NCBI RefSeq assembly: GCF_021440195.1
Contig: NZ_JAJTSZ010000002.1
Coordinates: 1,223,253-1,287,252 of the forward strand
Length of the DNA stretch: 64,000 nt
Source: Dyadobacter sp. CY356
GTDB lineage: Bacteria > Bacteroidota > Bacteroidia > Cytophagales > Spirosomataceae
Direction of reading: 5' to 3'
The notes beneath the pieces are model-generated. The model was not told the DNA's origin. It saw nothing but the letters and a program-made list of their open reading frames with translations, and made no database searches. Positions 27,831-37,986 of the stretch are shown here, one piece after another (position 1 is the stretch's first letter; each line of letters starts with the position of its first letter). The position numbers and the translations under genes are program-made.

Positions 27831-28988
27831 TCATCTGGTTATTACTTTCAAAAACGGACCAATAAAATACTTCGCTTTTAGGCTCGACATGATCTTCAGA
27901 TCATCAGCGATGGTACTCTCTCCATCAAGAAAAGCGAAAATCGTTTTTGCCTTGACACGCCGGAAAAGATCTGTAAAAATCTCATCCCCTTTATAGATAT
28001 CATTATCCAGCACATTCAAAATCGTAGCATCCAGCACTTTGTGTTTATTGCTGATATTTTCGTTGTCAAAAAACGGGTGATTCTTTTCTTTAAAGGAAGT
28101 CAGGATTTTTGAAATTGTTTTTTGTGTGTTTAAAAAAGTATATCCAGTGGAAGCCCGCGTATCTCCTCCGGCACTTCCTATATTCACTACATTTCCTGAT
28201 CTTCTCTCAAACGAAGAATCTGTCATGGGAATAACACCAAATTCCTCCTCGACAATTTGAAAATCATTAATTTGTAATATTTCGGAAAGGTATATTTTGA
28301 TTTTGGAATTATACTCCTCAGGTTTTAGCAGTGATTTTGAGAATAACGTGTATTCAACAAATATTTCATTCTGACTGAAAGGCAGTGTATAAAAAAATGT
28401 AGTACCGTTTTCCTGCGTCGTCCGGAAATCCATAAAAAACATTTCGCCCGGATCCGTCTTAAATTGATCTGTACGGATTGTTATACCTTTAAAATGCTGG
28501 ATAAAATATTGCTCCTCAGGTTTTAGCTCCGGTTTTTTATAGATTGAGTTGAAAATATATTTTGATTCAAAGACAGATTCTGAGGTTTTCACAACAGCTT
28601 TGCTACCAAGATTTCCGATTGAAATGATGTCATGATAAATAAAATCAACCTGATCAGACTGGCGGATATAAGCCAGCACATGTTTATAAAAATCAATACT
28701 TCTGATCATTTTATAAACATAAGAACCGGTGTCGAGTTTTAATTTTTCTTTTTGATTTGAAAAAAATAAAAGGTCTTTCCATCTCCTGTAAACAATATCT
28801 TCAAACTCGTTTTTGACCCCTTCTTTTTGCCAGAAACACCAAGTCCGGTCATTTGTATCTTTACTGTCTTTATCAATGATCAATATCTTTTCATCGACCC
28901 AAACCTTCTCCTTCAAAGCACGGTATACCAGACTTAATCCGGCCATTCCTCCCCCACAAATAATGATATCGTAGTTTTTTGTCTGCAT
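27831..28988 (-). CDS. Lycopene cyclase-family protein (CrtY-type)
   Basis: 385 residues. The FAD/NAD-binding start IIICGGGMAGLSLVYRAL, then DRTWCFW and IGSAGGDTRASTGYTF are CrtY-family hallmarks. It would cyclise lycopene ends to beta-ionone rings in the membrane. I start at MQTKNYD because the dinucleotide fold begins there; a 24-residue upstream extension is not family-like. No other crt gene is adjacent, so carotenoid synthesis must be completed elsewhere. Confidence 0.85.
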   Translation of the reverse strand: MQTKNYDIIICGGGMAGLSLVYRALKEKVWVDEKILIIDKDSKDTNDRTWCFWQKEGVKNEFEDIVYRRWKDLLFFSNQKEKLKLDTGSYVYKMIRSIDFYKHVLAYIRQSDQVDFIYHDIISIGNLGSKAVVKTSESVFESKYIFNSIYKKPELKPEEQYFIQHFKGITIRTDQFKTDPGEMFFMDFRTTQENGTTFFYTLPFSQNEIFVEYTLFSKSLLKPEEYNSKIKIYLSEILQINDFQIVEEEFGVIPMTDSSFERRSGNVVNIGSAGGDTRASTGYTFLNTQKTISKILTSFKEKNHPFFDNENISNKHKVLDATILNVLDNDIYKGDEIFTDLFRRVKAKTIFAFLDGESTIADDLKIMSSLKAKYFIGPFLKVITR

Positions 28989-29127
28989 TAATGAATTTAA
29001 AGTTGACTTAATATAAAAGTAATCCATTGCGTCGGTACCCTTGTTATTTCTACCCGGCAAATTTTTAAAATAATGTTAAAATAGCGGAGACAGATTTGAA
29101 CGGCAATTCAGATTCATCTAAACCAAA

Positions 29128-29164
29128 ACAGCGTTATCGAAAGAAATTCTTTCAATAACGCTGT
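29128..29164 (-). terminator. Terminator after the Gfo/Idh/MocA gene
   Basis: 10-bp arms ACAGCGTTAT / ATAACGCTGT, with the stem prolonged inward by GAAAG/CTTTC across a mismatch. On the minus strand it is followed by TTTTGGTTT. Confidence 0.7.
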
Positions 29165-29187
29165 AATGAAATATGCTCAATATTTTG

Positions 29188-30555
29188 TTAAACCTTGTCG
29201 TGATGCGGATGTTTGTAAGGATCCCGGTATGGACGCGACAATAGCGCATTCGCTTCCCTGTCTCCAACAATCTCGCGTTTTTTCGGATCATAAACGATTG
29301 GCCGACCGGTTTTCATGGACAAATTTGCCATAATACAACTGGCCGTAGAAATATGTCCTTCCTGAATGTCAGCAACCGGCCTGCTGCTATTATCGATTGC
29401 GCTTATGAAATCGAGCATATGCAAACGTGTTGCCGGAGCCGCATTTAATTCGATCTTATCTTCTTTCAGATCTTCCGGATACTTTTCTTTTTCAAACACG
29501 CAGTCACCGTGGATTTTTTCACCCTTTCCTTCCGGCGTAAAATCATAAGACATGGTACTGGCTCTTAATGTACCTTTTTCTCCAAAAAGTGTGAATGACC
29601 AGGGATATTCTGGATCTGCCGGCGTTCCCCAGGACCGGTGCTGCCAGACGCAATTCAGTTCATCATATTCAAAAATAGCCGATTGCGTATCAGCAATATT
29701 GGATTTCCCTTCCTTCTGCACATAAATTCCACCCGTAGAACTGATTTTATTTGGCCAGCCAAGTTTCAGCATCCAGCGCACAGTATCGAACATATGGATA
29801 CACATATCACCCATAATTCCATTTCCATATTCCATAAAAGTCCGCCACCAACGCACGTGCGGGGAGCCATCATAGGGCCGCAACGGAGCCGGGCCAGTCC
29901 ACATTTCATAATCCAGATAATCCGGAACAGCCTGTACAGGTGGATTTCCATTGGCTTTCATATGGTAATAACAGCACATCTCCACGTGGGAAATTTTCCC
30001 AAGCAGACCGGCATCTACAATTTTTTTCTTTGCTTCAATTAAATGAGGCGTACTTTTCCGTTGCGTTCCTACCTGCACAACCTTGTTATATTTTCGCGCA
30101 GCTGCCACCATTGCCTCTCCTTCCATCACATCCACACTGATCGGTTTTTGTACATAGACATGCGAACCGGCTTTTACAGCATCAATCATTTGAAGCGAAT
30201 GCCAGTGATCTGGTGTTCCAATGAGCACAATATCAAGTTGATTTTCTGACAACATTTTTTGATAATTCCCATACAAACGTGGCGTTTTACCAGATTTCTG
30301 ACGCTGGGTAACGAGTTTTGCTGCCTCCGACAATTGATTTTTATCGACATCACATAGAGCAATCACTTCCACCGGAGCAACCTGCATAAGCCGGAATAAA
30401 TCACTTTTGCCATACCATCCTGTTCCGATCAGCCCCACACGAAATGGTTTTGCAGGATTAATTAAGTCCATTCCGCGAGCGCCGAAAGTACTCAGCGCAA
30501 GGGAGGCCGTAGCCCCATATAGAAATTGCCTCCGATTGATATTAAAATGATTCAT
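29188..30555 (-). CDS. Gfo/Idh/MocA-family oxidoreductase with Tat signal
   Basis: 455 residues. The N-terminus NINRRQFLYGATASLALS is a twin-arginine signal, so it is exported folded with its cofactor. The Rossmann motif VGLIGTGWYGKSDL and the substrate-site EKP-like segment (VYVQKPISVDV) followed by NRHxHxx-type residues are typical. The family oxidises sugars or inositols with NAD(P). The start at MNHFNINRR is preferred over an upstream ATG (8 residues more) because it places the RR motif close to the N-terminus. Confidence 0.85.
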   Translation of the reverse strand: MNHFNINRRQFLYGATASLALSTFGARGMDLINPAKPFRVGLIGTGWYGKSDLFRLMQVAPVEVIALCDVDKNQLSEAAKLVTQRQKSGKTPRLYGNYQKMLSENQLDIVLIGTPDHWHSLQMIDAVKAGSHVYVQKPISVDVMEGEAMVAAARKYNKVVQVGTQRKSTPHLIEAKKKIVDAGLLGKISHVEMCCYYHMKANGNPPVQAVPDYLDYEMWTGPAPLRPYDGSPHVRWWRTFMEYGNGIMGDMCIHMFDTVRWMLKLGWPNKISSTGGIYVQKEGKSNIADTQSAIFEYDELNCVWQHRSWGTPADPEYPWSFTLFGEKGTLRASTMSYDFTPEGKGEKIHGDCVFEKEKYPEDLKEDKIELNAAPATRLHMLDFISAIDNSSRPVADIQEGHISTASCIMANLSMKTGRPIVYDPKKREIVGDREANALLSRPYRDPYKHPHHDKV

Positions 30556-30752
30556 TAGGATAAGTTTCAGGCAGGTCAAGCCGGTTTAGTAAATACATTT
30601 ATCAATAAAGCCGGACGACTTTGTAAAATACTTTGATGACCTGAACGAATTTTCGATAGTTATACAGATAAAGTAGCAAGGTCCTATCACTAATTATTTA
30701 AAAAAATGTACATTTAACCGATATTATACCGACCCTAATACTTCCCAAACAC

Positions 30753-31397
30753 ATGAATCCCAAAAATATCTTTTACTCTGTCGTCGCAACTGCTATGCTT
30801 TCCGGTTTTGTAATGATTAAAAAAATCGGTGAGTTTGATATGACCACTGATATCGGAAATCCTAAAATTGTGGGTTCATCAAGTTTTGATAAAAATACAA
30901 AAACCTATACGTTGAAAGGATCCGGATATAATATCTGGTTTGAAAGAGACGAATTCCAGTTTCTATACAAAGAACTTGAAGGAGATTTTACTATGACAGC
31001 GGATTTTGAATTCGTAGGAACCGGGAAAGACCCTCATAGAAAAGTTGGCTGGATGATAAGAGAATCCCTTTATGATAATGCATCGCACGTCAGCGCAGTA
31101 GTTCATGGTGATGGACTGACGGTGATGCAATGGCGTGTTGCCAAAGGCGATAAAATGCGTGATCCGGAAGATGAAATTTTTAGCAAAGAAAAAGATGTGC
31201 AAACCGTGCAGCTTCAACGAAAAGGTAAAGACTATACCATGTGGGCTGCAAAAAAAGGGGAAGCACTCAAAATTGTCGGTACCCATCAAATGGATAATCT
31301 TCCTGATAAGATCATTGCCGGTATTTTTATTTGTTCTCACAATCCGGAAGTTTTGGAAGAAGCAAGAGTTAAAAATCTGAGGATTGTAAAAAACTGA
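30753..31397 (+). CDS. Exported concanavalin-like (DUF1349-type) protein
   Basis: 214 residues with a signal-like hydrophobic N-terminus (FYSVVATAMLSGFVM). The segment ELEGDFTMTADFEFVGTG...RKVGWMIRESL and SAVVHGDGLTVMQWR match the jelly-roll fold of DUF1349-like or laminin-type carbohydrate-binding proteins. No catalytic residues can be assigned. It is divergent from the oxidoreductase gene, suggesting a shared sugar-related role, which is speculative. Confidence 0.65.
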   Translation: MNPKNIFYSVVATAMLSGFVMIKKIGEFDMTTDIGNPKIVGSSSFDKNTKTYTLKGSGYNIWFERDEFQFLYKELEGDFTMTADFEFVGTGKDPHRKVGWMIRESLYDNASHVSAVVHGDGLTVMQWRVAKGDKMRDPEDEIFSKEKDVQTVQLQRKGKDYTMWAAKKGEALKIVGTHQMDNLPDKIIAGIFICSHNPEVLEEARVKNLRIVKN

Positions 31398-31571
31398 TGA
31401 TCAGGACATTAGTACACTTGTCGCTATTTGTCAACTAAGATAAGTTTTCAGATTCTGAATGTAGTACAGAATGAGGTAATATTTATTTCTACATACTTCG
31501 TTCTTCATTCGACTGGTACACTTTTTTAAGATTAAGTTATACAACTAAATAACCAGCTTAATAATAAAAAA

Positions 31572-31850
31572 ATGAATCTTGAATCTTACGGGGCAAATCC
31601 TGAAAACTTATTGATGGCCAAGACTGATCTTGCTGTTCTAAGAGATCTGTTCCACACGCTTAATGATGCCGGCATCAGCTTTTCATCTTTGAACAGCTCC
31701 ATTGCTTTGCTTGAAGAATATATTGAAAATACAGATATTGAATCAAAAATTACTGAAACATTTGTAAAAGCTAAACCTAAAAATACTCAGGTAAAAAGTT
31801 ATCAGATGTGGAGAAATAGTAACGTCATATTCGCGCATCGCGCAGTTTGA
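31572..31850 (+). CDS. Small hypothetical protein
   Basis: 92 residues without signal peptide or membrane segment; mixed helical content (DLAVLRDLFHTLNDAGISF, SIALLEEYIEN) and a basic tail. Codon use is normal and a terminator follows directly, which supports a real gene. I do not recognise the family. Confidence 0.5.
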   Translation: MNLESYGANPENLLMAKTDLAVLRDLFHTLNDAGISFSSLNSSIALLEEYIENTDIESKITETFVKAKPKNTQVKSYQMWRNSNVIFAHRAV

Positions 31851-31862
31851 GGAAACAAAATG

Positions 31863-31899
31863 AAAAAGCCGGGCCAAGCAAAACTTGACCTGGCTTTTT
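31863..31899. terminator. Bidirectional terminator
   Basis: 16-bp arms starting AAAAAGCCGGG and ending CTGGCTTTTT with two G-T-type mismatches; T tracts on both strands. It serves the small hypothetical gene and the convergent pyrophosphatase gene. Confidence 0.85.
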
Positions 31900-31915
31900 C
31901 ATGATTAAATAATTG

Positions 31916-34537
31916 TTACTTCTTGGTTACTCTGATTGATATACGGCGATTTTCGGCTCTGCCTTTTTCCGTTTCATTTGAGGCAACAGGATGTTCTTCA
32001 CCATAACCTTCGGCTTCCAGCCGGGATTTGTCGATCCCTAAATTTACCAGCTCTTTTTTAACCGATTCTGCCCTATCACTGGAAAGTTTCAGGTTGGCAG
32101 CTGCGTCACCGGTATTATCCGTATAACCTCCCAGTTTAATATCAACCTCAGGAAATACTCTCAGTATTTCAGCAACATTTTCAAGCTGCTCTTTGGAACT
32201 CGGTTCCAGCTTATCACTGCCTGTTTTAAACAACAAACGGTCAAAGTCAAACCAGGTTTCCTTATCCACACTTTTTCCTGATTTGATAAAATCCAGTAAA
32301 GCCGTTTCAACCGCATTTCCAGACGCCGCAATGTTCAGCTTCGTCCCATTTAAATCCAGTGTGGTCGTTTCAACCTCTGCCATTGGCATTTCAATTATCT
32401 CTTCTTCCACAACTTCAACACCGGCAGGAATAACGGCAATGTGCGGTGCTATAACCAGTGAAACAATGGACATTAATTTGATCAAAATATTCATCGAAGG
32501 ACCGGAAGTATCCTTGAACGGATCACCCACGGTGTCACCTGTAACGGCGGCTTTATGCGGGTCTGATCCTTTGTAGTAAGTTTTGCCATTAATGACAGCA
32601 CCTTTTTCAAAAGATTTTTTGGCATTATCCCACGCGCCACCGGCATTATTTTGAAAAATCCCCATTAAAACCCCGGAAACCGTCACTCCAGCCAGCGTTC
32701 CGCCCAATACTTCGGGTCCGAAAAGAAATCCCACAATAACCGGAACCAGCAGGGCAATTAATCCTGGTGCAACCATTTCTCTGATGGAAGCTTCCGTAGA
32801 TATCGCTACACATTTATCGTATTCGGGTTTGGCCGTTCCTTCCATAATTCCCGGAATTTCACGGAATTGACGGCGAACTTCTTCCACCATTTTCATTGCA
32901 GCCCGGCCCACCGCGGCGATGGCCAGGGAAGAAAATATAAAAGGGATCATCGCACCAACGAAAAGTCCGGCCAGTACATTGGCTTTGTAAATATCAATTG
33001 AACTGATCCCGGCAACACCACAAAAAGCTGCAAAAAGTGCAAGTGAGGTAAGCGCAGCAGAAGCAATCGCAAAACCTTTTCCGGAAGCGGCAGTCGTATT
33101 TCCAACCGCATCCAGCACATCTGTGCGTCCGCGCACTTCTTCCGGCAAATGGGCCATTTCTGCAATGCCACCCGCATTATCTGCAATGGGTCCGAATGCG
33201 TCAATAGCAAGCTGCATGGCCGTTGTCGCCATCATCCCGGCAGCGGCAATGGCTACACCATATAAACCGGCAAATTCATAACTGATAAAAATCCCGGCAG
33301 CCAAAACCAATGTAGGAATTACGGTTGATTCCATACCTACGGAAAGACCGCCGATAATATTGGTTGCATGCCCTGTTGAAGACTGATTTACAATGGATTG
33401 CACTGGACGTTTGCCCATAGCGGTGTAATATTCAGTCACTGTCGACATGATTGCGCCGACAATCGATCCTAACAAGATCGCATAAAAAACATGCATGGAG
33501 GTAAACTCAACGCCGCGAATCGTAAGCACGCCTTCCGGCAACATCCACATTGTCAAAGGATAACATGCAATCAATGTCAGAACAATCGATCCCCAGTTTC
33601 CGCGGTTCAAAGCTCCCTGCACATCACCATGGTCTCCACTGATCCGGACAAAAAGCATACTGATAATTGAAGCGATCAGACCCAAACCTGCAATGACCAT
33701 CGGCAATAAAATCGGGGCTATGCCTCCAAAATTATCAGTTCCTTCGGCGATGATTTCTCGTCCCAAAACCATTGTGGCCAGAATAGTCGCTACGTATGAA
33801 CCAAATAAATCGGCTCCCATACCTGCCACGTCGCCCACATTATCTCCCACATTATCAGCGATGGTCGCAGGGTTTCTTGGATCGTCTTCGGGAATTCCGG
33901 CTTCAACTTTTCCTACCAGATCGGCTCCTACGTCTGCCGCTTTCGTGTAAATCCCACCACCCACGCGTGCAAAAAGTGCGATAGATTCTGCTCCAAGAGA
34001 AAAACCGGCAAGCACTTCGAGCACTTTCTCCATGCCAAGTCCATTGACATCACTGCTATTTCCAACAAATACACTGTAAAGAATTATAAACAAACCGCCC
34101 AAACCGATTACGGCCAAACTTGCCACTCCGATCCCCATCACAGAACCGCCGGTAAAGGAAACTTCGAGTGCTTTTGTAAGACTTGTGCGTGCTGCCTGTG
34201 TGGTCCGCACATTGGATTTGGTCGCAATATTCATCCCGATGTATCCGGCAAACGCCGAGATGAAGGCACCCACCAGGAAGGAGGCACCAATAAAAACACT
34301 GGAATTTTCAACCAGTGTACCGGAATAACCTAATAAAATACTAACTATAATACCGAAGACGATCAGGACCCGCCATTCGGCTTTTAGAAACGCGAGGGCA
34401 CCATCTGCGATGGCATCTGCTATTTCTTTCATGTTGCCATCACCGGCATCCTGCCTGATCACCCAACCTCTTTTAAAAAACATAACCAGCAAGCCAATCA
34501 GGCCTAAAACTGGCACTAAATAGGTAATATTACTCAT
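31916..34537 (-). CDS. hppA: Membrane-bound cation-pumping pyrophosphatase fused to a C-terminal OmpA domain
   Basis: 873 residues. Residues 1-~705 are a complete membrane pyrophosphatase with ~16 membrane helices and the catalytic motifs [20 protein letters not shown] (193-212) and DNVGDNVGD (228-236). [10 protein letters not shown] (479-488) has Ala at the position that is Lys in K+-independent enzymes, indicating the K+-dependent class, usually Na+-pumping. An acidic linker (~706-725) leads to an OmpA-like peptidoglycan-binding domain (~762-873: [32 protein letters not shown]). M-PPase C-termini face the periplasm, so the domain could tie the pump to the cell wall. The fusion occurs in other Bacteroidota as far as I recall. 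Confidence 0.93.
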   Translation of the reverse strand: MSNITYLVPVLGLIGLLVMFFKRGWVIRQDAGDGNMKEIADAIADGALAFLKAEWRVLIVFGIIVSILLGYSGTLVENSSVFIGASFLVGAFISAFAGYIGMNIATKSNVRTTQAARTSLTKALEVSFTGGSVMGIGVASLAVIGLGGLFIILYSVFVGNSSDVNGLGMEKVLEVLAGFSLGAESIALFARVGGGIYTKAADVGADLVGKVEAGIPEDDPRNPATIADNVGDNVGDVAGMGADLFGSYVATILATMVLGREIIAEGTDNFGGIAPILLPMVIAGLGLIASIISMLFVRISGDHGDVQGALNRGNWGSIVLTLIACYPLTMWMLPEGVLTIRGVEFTSMHVFYAILLGSIVGAIMSTVTEYYTAMGKRPVQSIVNQSSTGHATNIIGGLSVGMESTVIPTLVLAAGIFISYEFAGLYGVAIAAAGMMATTAMQLAIDAFGPIADNAGGIAEMAHLPEEVRGRTDVLDAVGNTTAASGKGFAIASAALTSLALFAAFCGVAGISSIDIYKANVLAGLFVGAMIPFIFSSLAIAAVGRAAMKMVEEVRRQFREIPGIMEGTAKPEYDKCVAISTEASIREMVAPGLIALLVPVIVGFLFGPEVLGGTLAGVTVSGVLMGIFQNNAGGAWDNAKKSFEKGAVINGKTYYKGSDPHKAAVTGDTVGDPFKDTSGPSMNILIKLMSIVSLVIAPHIAVIPAGVEVVEEEIIEMPMAEVETTTLDLNGTKLNIAASGNAVETALLDFIKSGKSVDKETWFDFDRLLFKTGSDKLEPSSKEQLENVAEILRVFPEVDIKLGGYTDNTGDAAANLKLSSDRAESVKKELVNLGIDKSRLEAEGYGEEHPVASNETEKGRAENRRISIRVTKK

Positions 34538-34750
34538 GCGCGATATGAATTGGTTAAAAGGTTTTAAATTCTCGTAAATATAGAGAATGCGACCTCATAA
34601 CAAAATCAAAAACGGCTTATTTTTGTTTAATTCGTATTTTTTTTGTGAAAAAATATAGAATTTAAATATGAGTAAAATAATAAAAAAATTAACTGATCAA
34701 AGTTAACTATGTAAATACTACACCTATATCACTATTAGTCAACTTATTAA

Positions 34751-35683
34751 CTATAGAGCCGGCTCAATGTGATAAAATTTGGTCAGAATTTCATATAATT
34801 CGGGATGTTTTTGCTGAAATTCTTCCGGATTATTGAAAAAATATTCGCTGACAACGGCCAGGAATTCTGCATTGTTTGTGATCGCATAAGGATTAATATC
34901 TGACTCCCCGCTCCGGATATTTTGCATTTCTTTTTTGATCAAATGAAGCCATGGCAAAGCATAGGCATGATCAGCCAGTCTTTCAGGAACGCCATCAGTT
35001 TCGCCATCTTCCCTATCCAAAAGATGAACAAACTCATGAATTCCAACATTATTTTCTCCCTTTTTTCCATTGAAACCACTTAACAATGCCGGCTTCGACA
35101 AAAGCAATGAATGGTTCATGTAGCGGTTACCCACCATACCTTCAATATTTTCATCATTTTTATGGGCACCGATTTCAAATTTTTCACTAAACGAGGCCGG
35201 ATAAACCAAAACTTCATTAAGATCAGGATAATCGAATGCAGGAAAAGCGAAAGTCGGGATGATAGCACTGGCAGCTACCAGCACACGTATTTCGTCATCA
35301 ATTTCGGTATCAATACCTTCCACCCTTTTTCCAAGCATAAACAACTGCACTCTTTTTTCAAACAAAGTCTGCTTCTGAGCATCCAGGTTTTTAAAGAAAA
35401 CCGAATGTTTTTCAAGCATCTGACACCACGCAACTGGAAATTGCGTTTTAAAAACTGCCAGTCTTTTATACGACTTGTTATGATACCGGCGATGTATAAT
35501 GGCGATTATGCCCACCACCAGAAAACCAGCCAGATACAAAATTGTTTGGTGACTAAAATAAGCCAGCAAACCAAACAAAATCATCACCCCCATTTCCCAG
35601 CCGATAGCCCTTAAACGCGCGGCTCTGAAAAGATTCTGATAATAATTTTTCAGATCCTCAGCAGTAGTGATTGGTGTATTCAT
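34751..35683 (-). CDS. MtfA/M90-family zinc-dependent peptidase, membrane-anchored
   Basis: 310 residues. Two hydrophobic helices (~30-63) precede an M90 peptidase domain with zinc motif H216-E-F-V-H220, then LLDREDGETDGVP and a downstream EFLAVVSEYFF segment carrying the third ligand. E. coli MtfA acts on the glucose regulator Mlc, but the membrane hairpin makes the role here uncertain. It starts 32 bp after the GT2 stop and may be the tail gene of the pigment operon. The 213-bp AT-rich gap between it and the pyrophosphatase start shows no clear signal. Confidence 0.85.
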   Translation of the reverse strand: MNTPITTAEDLKNYYQNLFRAARLRAIGWEMGVMILFGLLAYFSHQTILYLAGFLVVGIIAIIHRRYHNKSYKRLAVFKTQFPVAWCQMLEKHSVFFKNLDAQKQTLFEKRVQLFMLGKRVEGIDTEIDDEIRVLVAASAIIPTFAFPAFDYPDLNEVLVYPASFSEKFEIGAHKNDENIEGMVGNRYMNHSLLLSKPALLSGFNGKKGENNVGIHEFVHLLDREDGETDGVPERLADHAYALPWLHLIKKEMQNIRSGESDINPYAITNNAEFLAVVSEYFFNNPEEFQQKHPELYEILTKFYHIEPAL

Positions 35684-35715
35684 TATGAAATCTGTTAATT
35701 ATGGAGTGTCCTGAA

Positions 35716-36891
35716 TTACAAATGCGTTAAGTTAGAATCTTTTCTTAGTATTTTAAAAAGAACTAAAGAGATACCAAAAGCTAATAAACCTGCTGAAATG
35801 GCCAGTAAACATCCACCCAGAAAATACTGGACGAAGTTTTTATTGATAGAATCCAGAGTAAGTTTTTCAATAGTATCTAACTGAACGCCATTTTTATAAA
35901 ACAAACCGCCAAATTTGTAACTGAAAAAAATAATCAGGGGAATCAGCGGCGGAAGACTGATGTTGGCCGCTGTAAGAAAAAGGACCTTATTCATTTTGAA
36001 ATAAACCGAAAGTGGAATACCTATCAAAAGTTGAAATCCCCAGATTGGAATAATTCCCATAAAAACACCAAAAGCAATGGAAATCGCCTTGCTGTAATTG
36101 CTCTCCTCAGGCTTAACCGCCTCATCTTTTATAATCTTCCAAAGTCCTTTTTTTTTTATAAATAGAAAAAGTCGTTTTGGAAGATAATACAGCAAAGTAA
36201 GGATGACAAAATATGTATTTAGGATACTTATTCTCGTAAAATCCTGAAATGGGCGAAAATGTGTTACGCGCTCATTTTTATCATAAATCACCTGAATATC
36301 AATCGGTAAAATTCTGACATTCCGCCAGGCAAGTTTCACGATAACTTCAATTTCTGTTTCAAATTTTGTGGTCAAAAGCCTGATTTTAGCAACCTCTTCA
36401 AGCGGATATAACCGAAAACCAGTTTGCGTATCCGGCAAAACCAGACCGGTTTCCACCTTAAACCAAAAGTTAGAAAACTTATGCCCAAAAGAACTTTTCC
36501 CAGGCACACCTTCCTGCTCCATATTACGGGAGCCCATGATCAGGGAACCGGGATTTTGATAGGATTTTTCAATAAAAAGAGGAATATCCGATGGCAAATG
36601 CTGCCCGTCCGAATCAATAGAAATTGCATTTTTGTAACCCTTATTTTGCGCCTCTTTGAATCCACGACGTAAGGAAAATCCTTTCCCGCGATTTTTGTCA
36701 TTATGGATCACGAAAATCTGACTTCCATATTCAGACAAAATACTGGCAGTTTCATCCGTAGAGCCGTCATTGATAACAATCACATCGTCACCGACACTAT
36801 AAGCCAAAACTCCGTCAATAACACGTCTTAACGTATTCTGGTTATTATACGTAGGAATCAGAACGCAGCAATTTATGTCTTTTAAAGTCAT
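35716..36891 (-). CDS. GT2 glycosyltransferase fused to a DUF2062 membrane domain
   Basis: 391 residues. The first ~230 form a GT-A glycosyltransferase (CVLIPTYNNQNTLRRVIDG, INDGSTDET, SIDSDGQHLPSD as DxD, DTQTGFRLYP). The last ~150 are a DUF2062 domain with membrane helices (SIAFGVFMGIIPIWGFQ; AANISLPPLIPLIIFFSYKFG). Such fusions occur in aryl-polyene clusters and may glycosylate a lipid or polyene at the inner membrane. I start at MTLKDIN, where homology to GT2 begins. It is the last clear member of the leftward pigment operon. Confidence 0.88.
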   Translation of the reverse strand: MTLKDINCCVLIPTYNNQNTLRRVIDGVLAYSVGDDVIVINDGSTDETASILSEYGSQIFVIHNDKNRGKGFSLRRGFKEAQNKGYKNAISIDSDGQHLPSDIPLFIEKSYQNPGSLIMGSRNMEQEGVPGKSSFGHKFSNFWFKVETGLVLPDTQTGFRLYPLEEVAKIRLLTTKFETEIEVIVKLAWRNVRILPIDIQVIYDKNERVTHFRPFQDFTRISILNTYFVILTLLYYLPKRLFLFIKKKGLWKIIKDEAVKPEESNYSKAISIAFGVFMGIIPIWGFQLLIGIPLSVYFKMNKVLFLTAANISLPPLIPLIIFFSYKFGGLFYKNGVQLDTIEKLTLDSINKNFVQYFLGGCLLAISAGLLAFGISLVLFKILRKDSNLTHL

Positions 36892-36954
36892 TAGGTCAGG
36901 GTGATGAAACTGAAATTCTTGAAAGTGAAACAATTTTGCGCTTCAGCAATTACG

Positions 36955-37311
36955 CTAAGTATACGAAACCTGAGTCTTAAAAAAAGTTACGTTTCCCCAA
37001 CTTCCGGAGGCAACAACTTCTAAAAATTCGCTGCTTTTCAATTTTATGTCAATATATACGTCCGGCGTTTCTTTTGGATTTATTACCTGAAGAAATTTAG
37101 CAGATCGCATAGTTTTCATTTTCAAAGTTCTTCCCAAATACTTTTCCAGCAATTCTTTCACGATTTGCAGCTGCACAACCCCGGGTAGTACGGGCGAATC
37201 CGGGAAATGTCCTTCAAAGATAATATGATCCGGATTTAAAGAAATCGTGGCAAAGATAGTATCCGGCGTAACATCAAAACCGGTTATTTTATAAAGACTG
37301 TCAGGAAACAT
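36955..37311 (-). CDS. Hotdog-fold 3-hydroxyacyl-ACP dehydratase, ApeI-like
   Basis: 118 residues with FEGHFPDSPVLPGVVQLQIVKE. The HFP histidine is the catalytic His of FabZ/ApeI-type dehydratases; the partner Glu/Asp after PGVV is Gln here, so activity may need the second hotdog protein (43464-43880). In aryl-polyene systems two such proteins form one dehydratase. It sits between the LolA-like gene and the glycosyltransferase gene in the operon. Confidence 0.78.
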   Translation of the reverse strand: MFPDSLYKITGFDVTPDTIFATISLNPDHIIFEGHFPDSPVLPGVVQLQIVKELLEKYLGRTLKMKTMRSAKFLQVINPKETPDVYIDIKLKSSEFLEVVASGSWGNVTFFKTQVSYT

Positions 37312-37353
37312 TTGTGAGGTCAGATTTGGGTATATCCGGGAATGAAATACGCC

Positions 37354-37986
37354 TTATAGATTGGTAAAAACAGTTGCGGCAATAGGCTGATTAAACTTTT
37401 CATTCTGGAATTTCATGATACTTTTATCGCCACCTTTTTCAAAAAACGTCATTTCCTTCAAACGTAAAGTGCTTTTTGAAAACATAAGATTAATTTTCGC
37501 ATATACATTTCTCATCCGCTTGTTTGTCGGCGTCAATGTCACTTGGTAATATTCTGCATTCTCCATACAAACTTGCGTAAACGCTTTACTTTGCTGAAAA
37601 TCACCGTTGACCAATCCCAGCATGACCTGTTTTATTTGTCCTGCCATTTTTCCGGCAGAACCTAAATTCTTCTCTTTTCCACCATCCATAACCCGAAGTT
37701 TTTCACCGTTGATCAGGATTATATATTTAAAAGGCGACTGCTGTTCCCAGCGCATCTGATCTTCTTTTTTGTAATAGAAAACCCCCGACGATTTTTCAGG
37801 TTCTTTCATAAAAGATAAATATTTTTCCTCCTTAAAATCGGCCTGTATAGAAGATGTGGCAAGCGAAGATTTCTTTAAATCAGCCAGTATCTTATCCGGA
37901 TTAGCTGCCGGTTTAAATTCCTGTGCGAATATTGGACCACTGAATAAACTAAAAAACAAGATAAAATATATCCTAAACGGCTTCAT
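37354..37986 (-). CDS. LolA-like outer-membrane lipoprotein carrier
   Basis: 210 residues with a signal peptide (ending GPIFAQ, ~22). The LolA fold is shown by ADFKEEKYLSFMKEPEKSSGVFYYKKEDQMRWEQQSPFKYIILINGEKL and a C-terminal helix-strand pattern. LolA proteins shuttle lipidated cargo across the periplasm. Its start codon overlaps the NodB gene by 14 nt, so the two are translationally coupled inside the pigment operon. It is probably a dedicated carrier for the polyene-lipid rather than the housekeeping LolA. Confidence 0.83.
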   Translation of the reverse strand: MKPFRIYFILFFSLFSGPIFAQEFKPAANPDKILADLKKSSLATSSIQADFKEEKYLSFMKEPEKSSGVFYYKKEDQMRWEQQSPFKYIILINGEKLRVMDGGKEKNLGSAGKMAGQIKQVMLGLVNGDFQQSKAFTQVCMENAEYYQVTLTPTNKRMRNVYAKINLMFSKSTLRLKEMTFFEKGGDKSIMKFQNEKFNQPIAATVFTNL

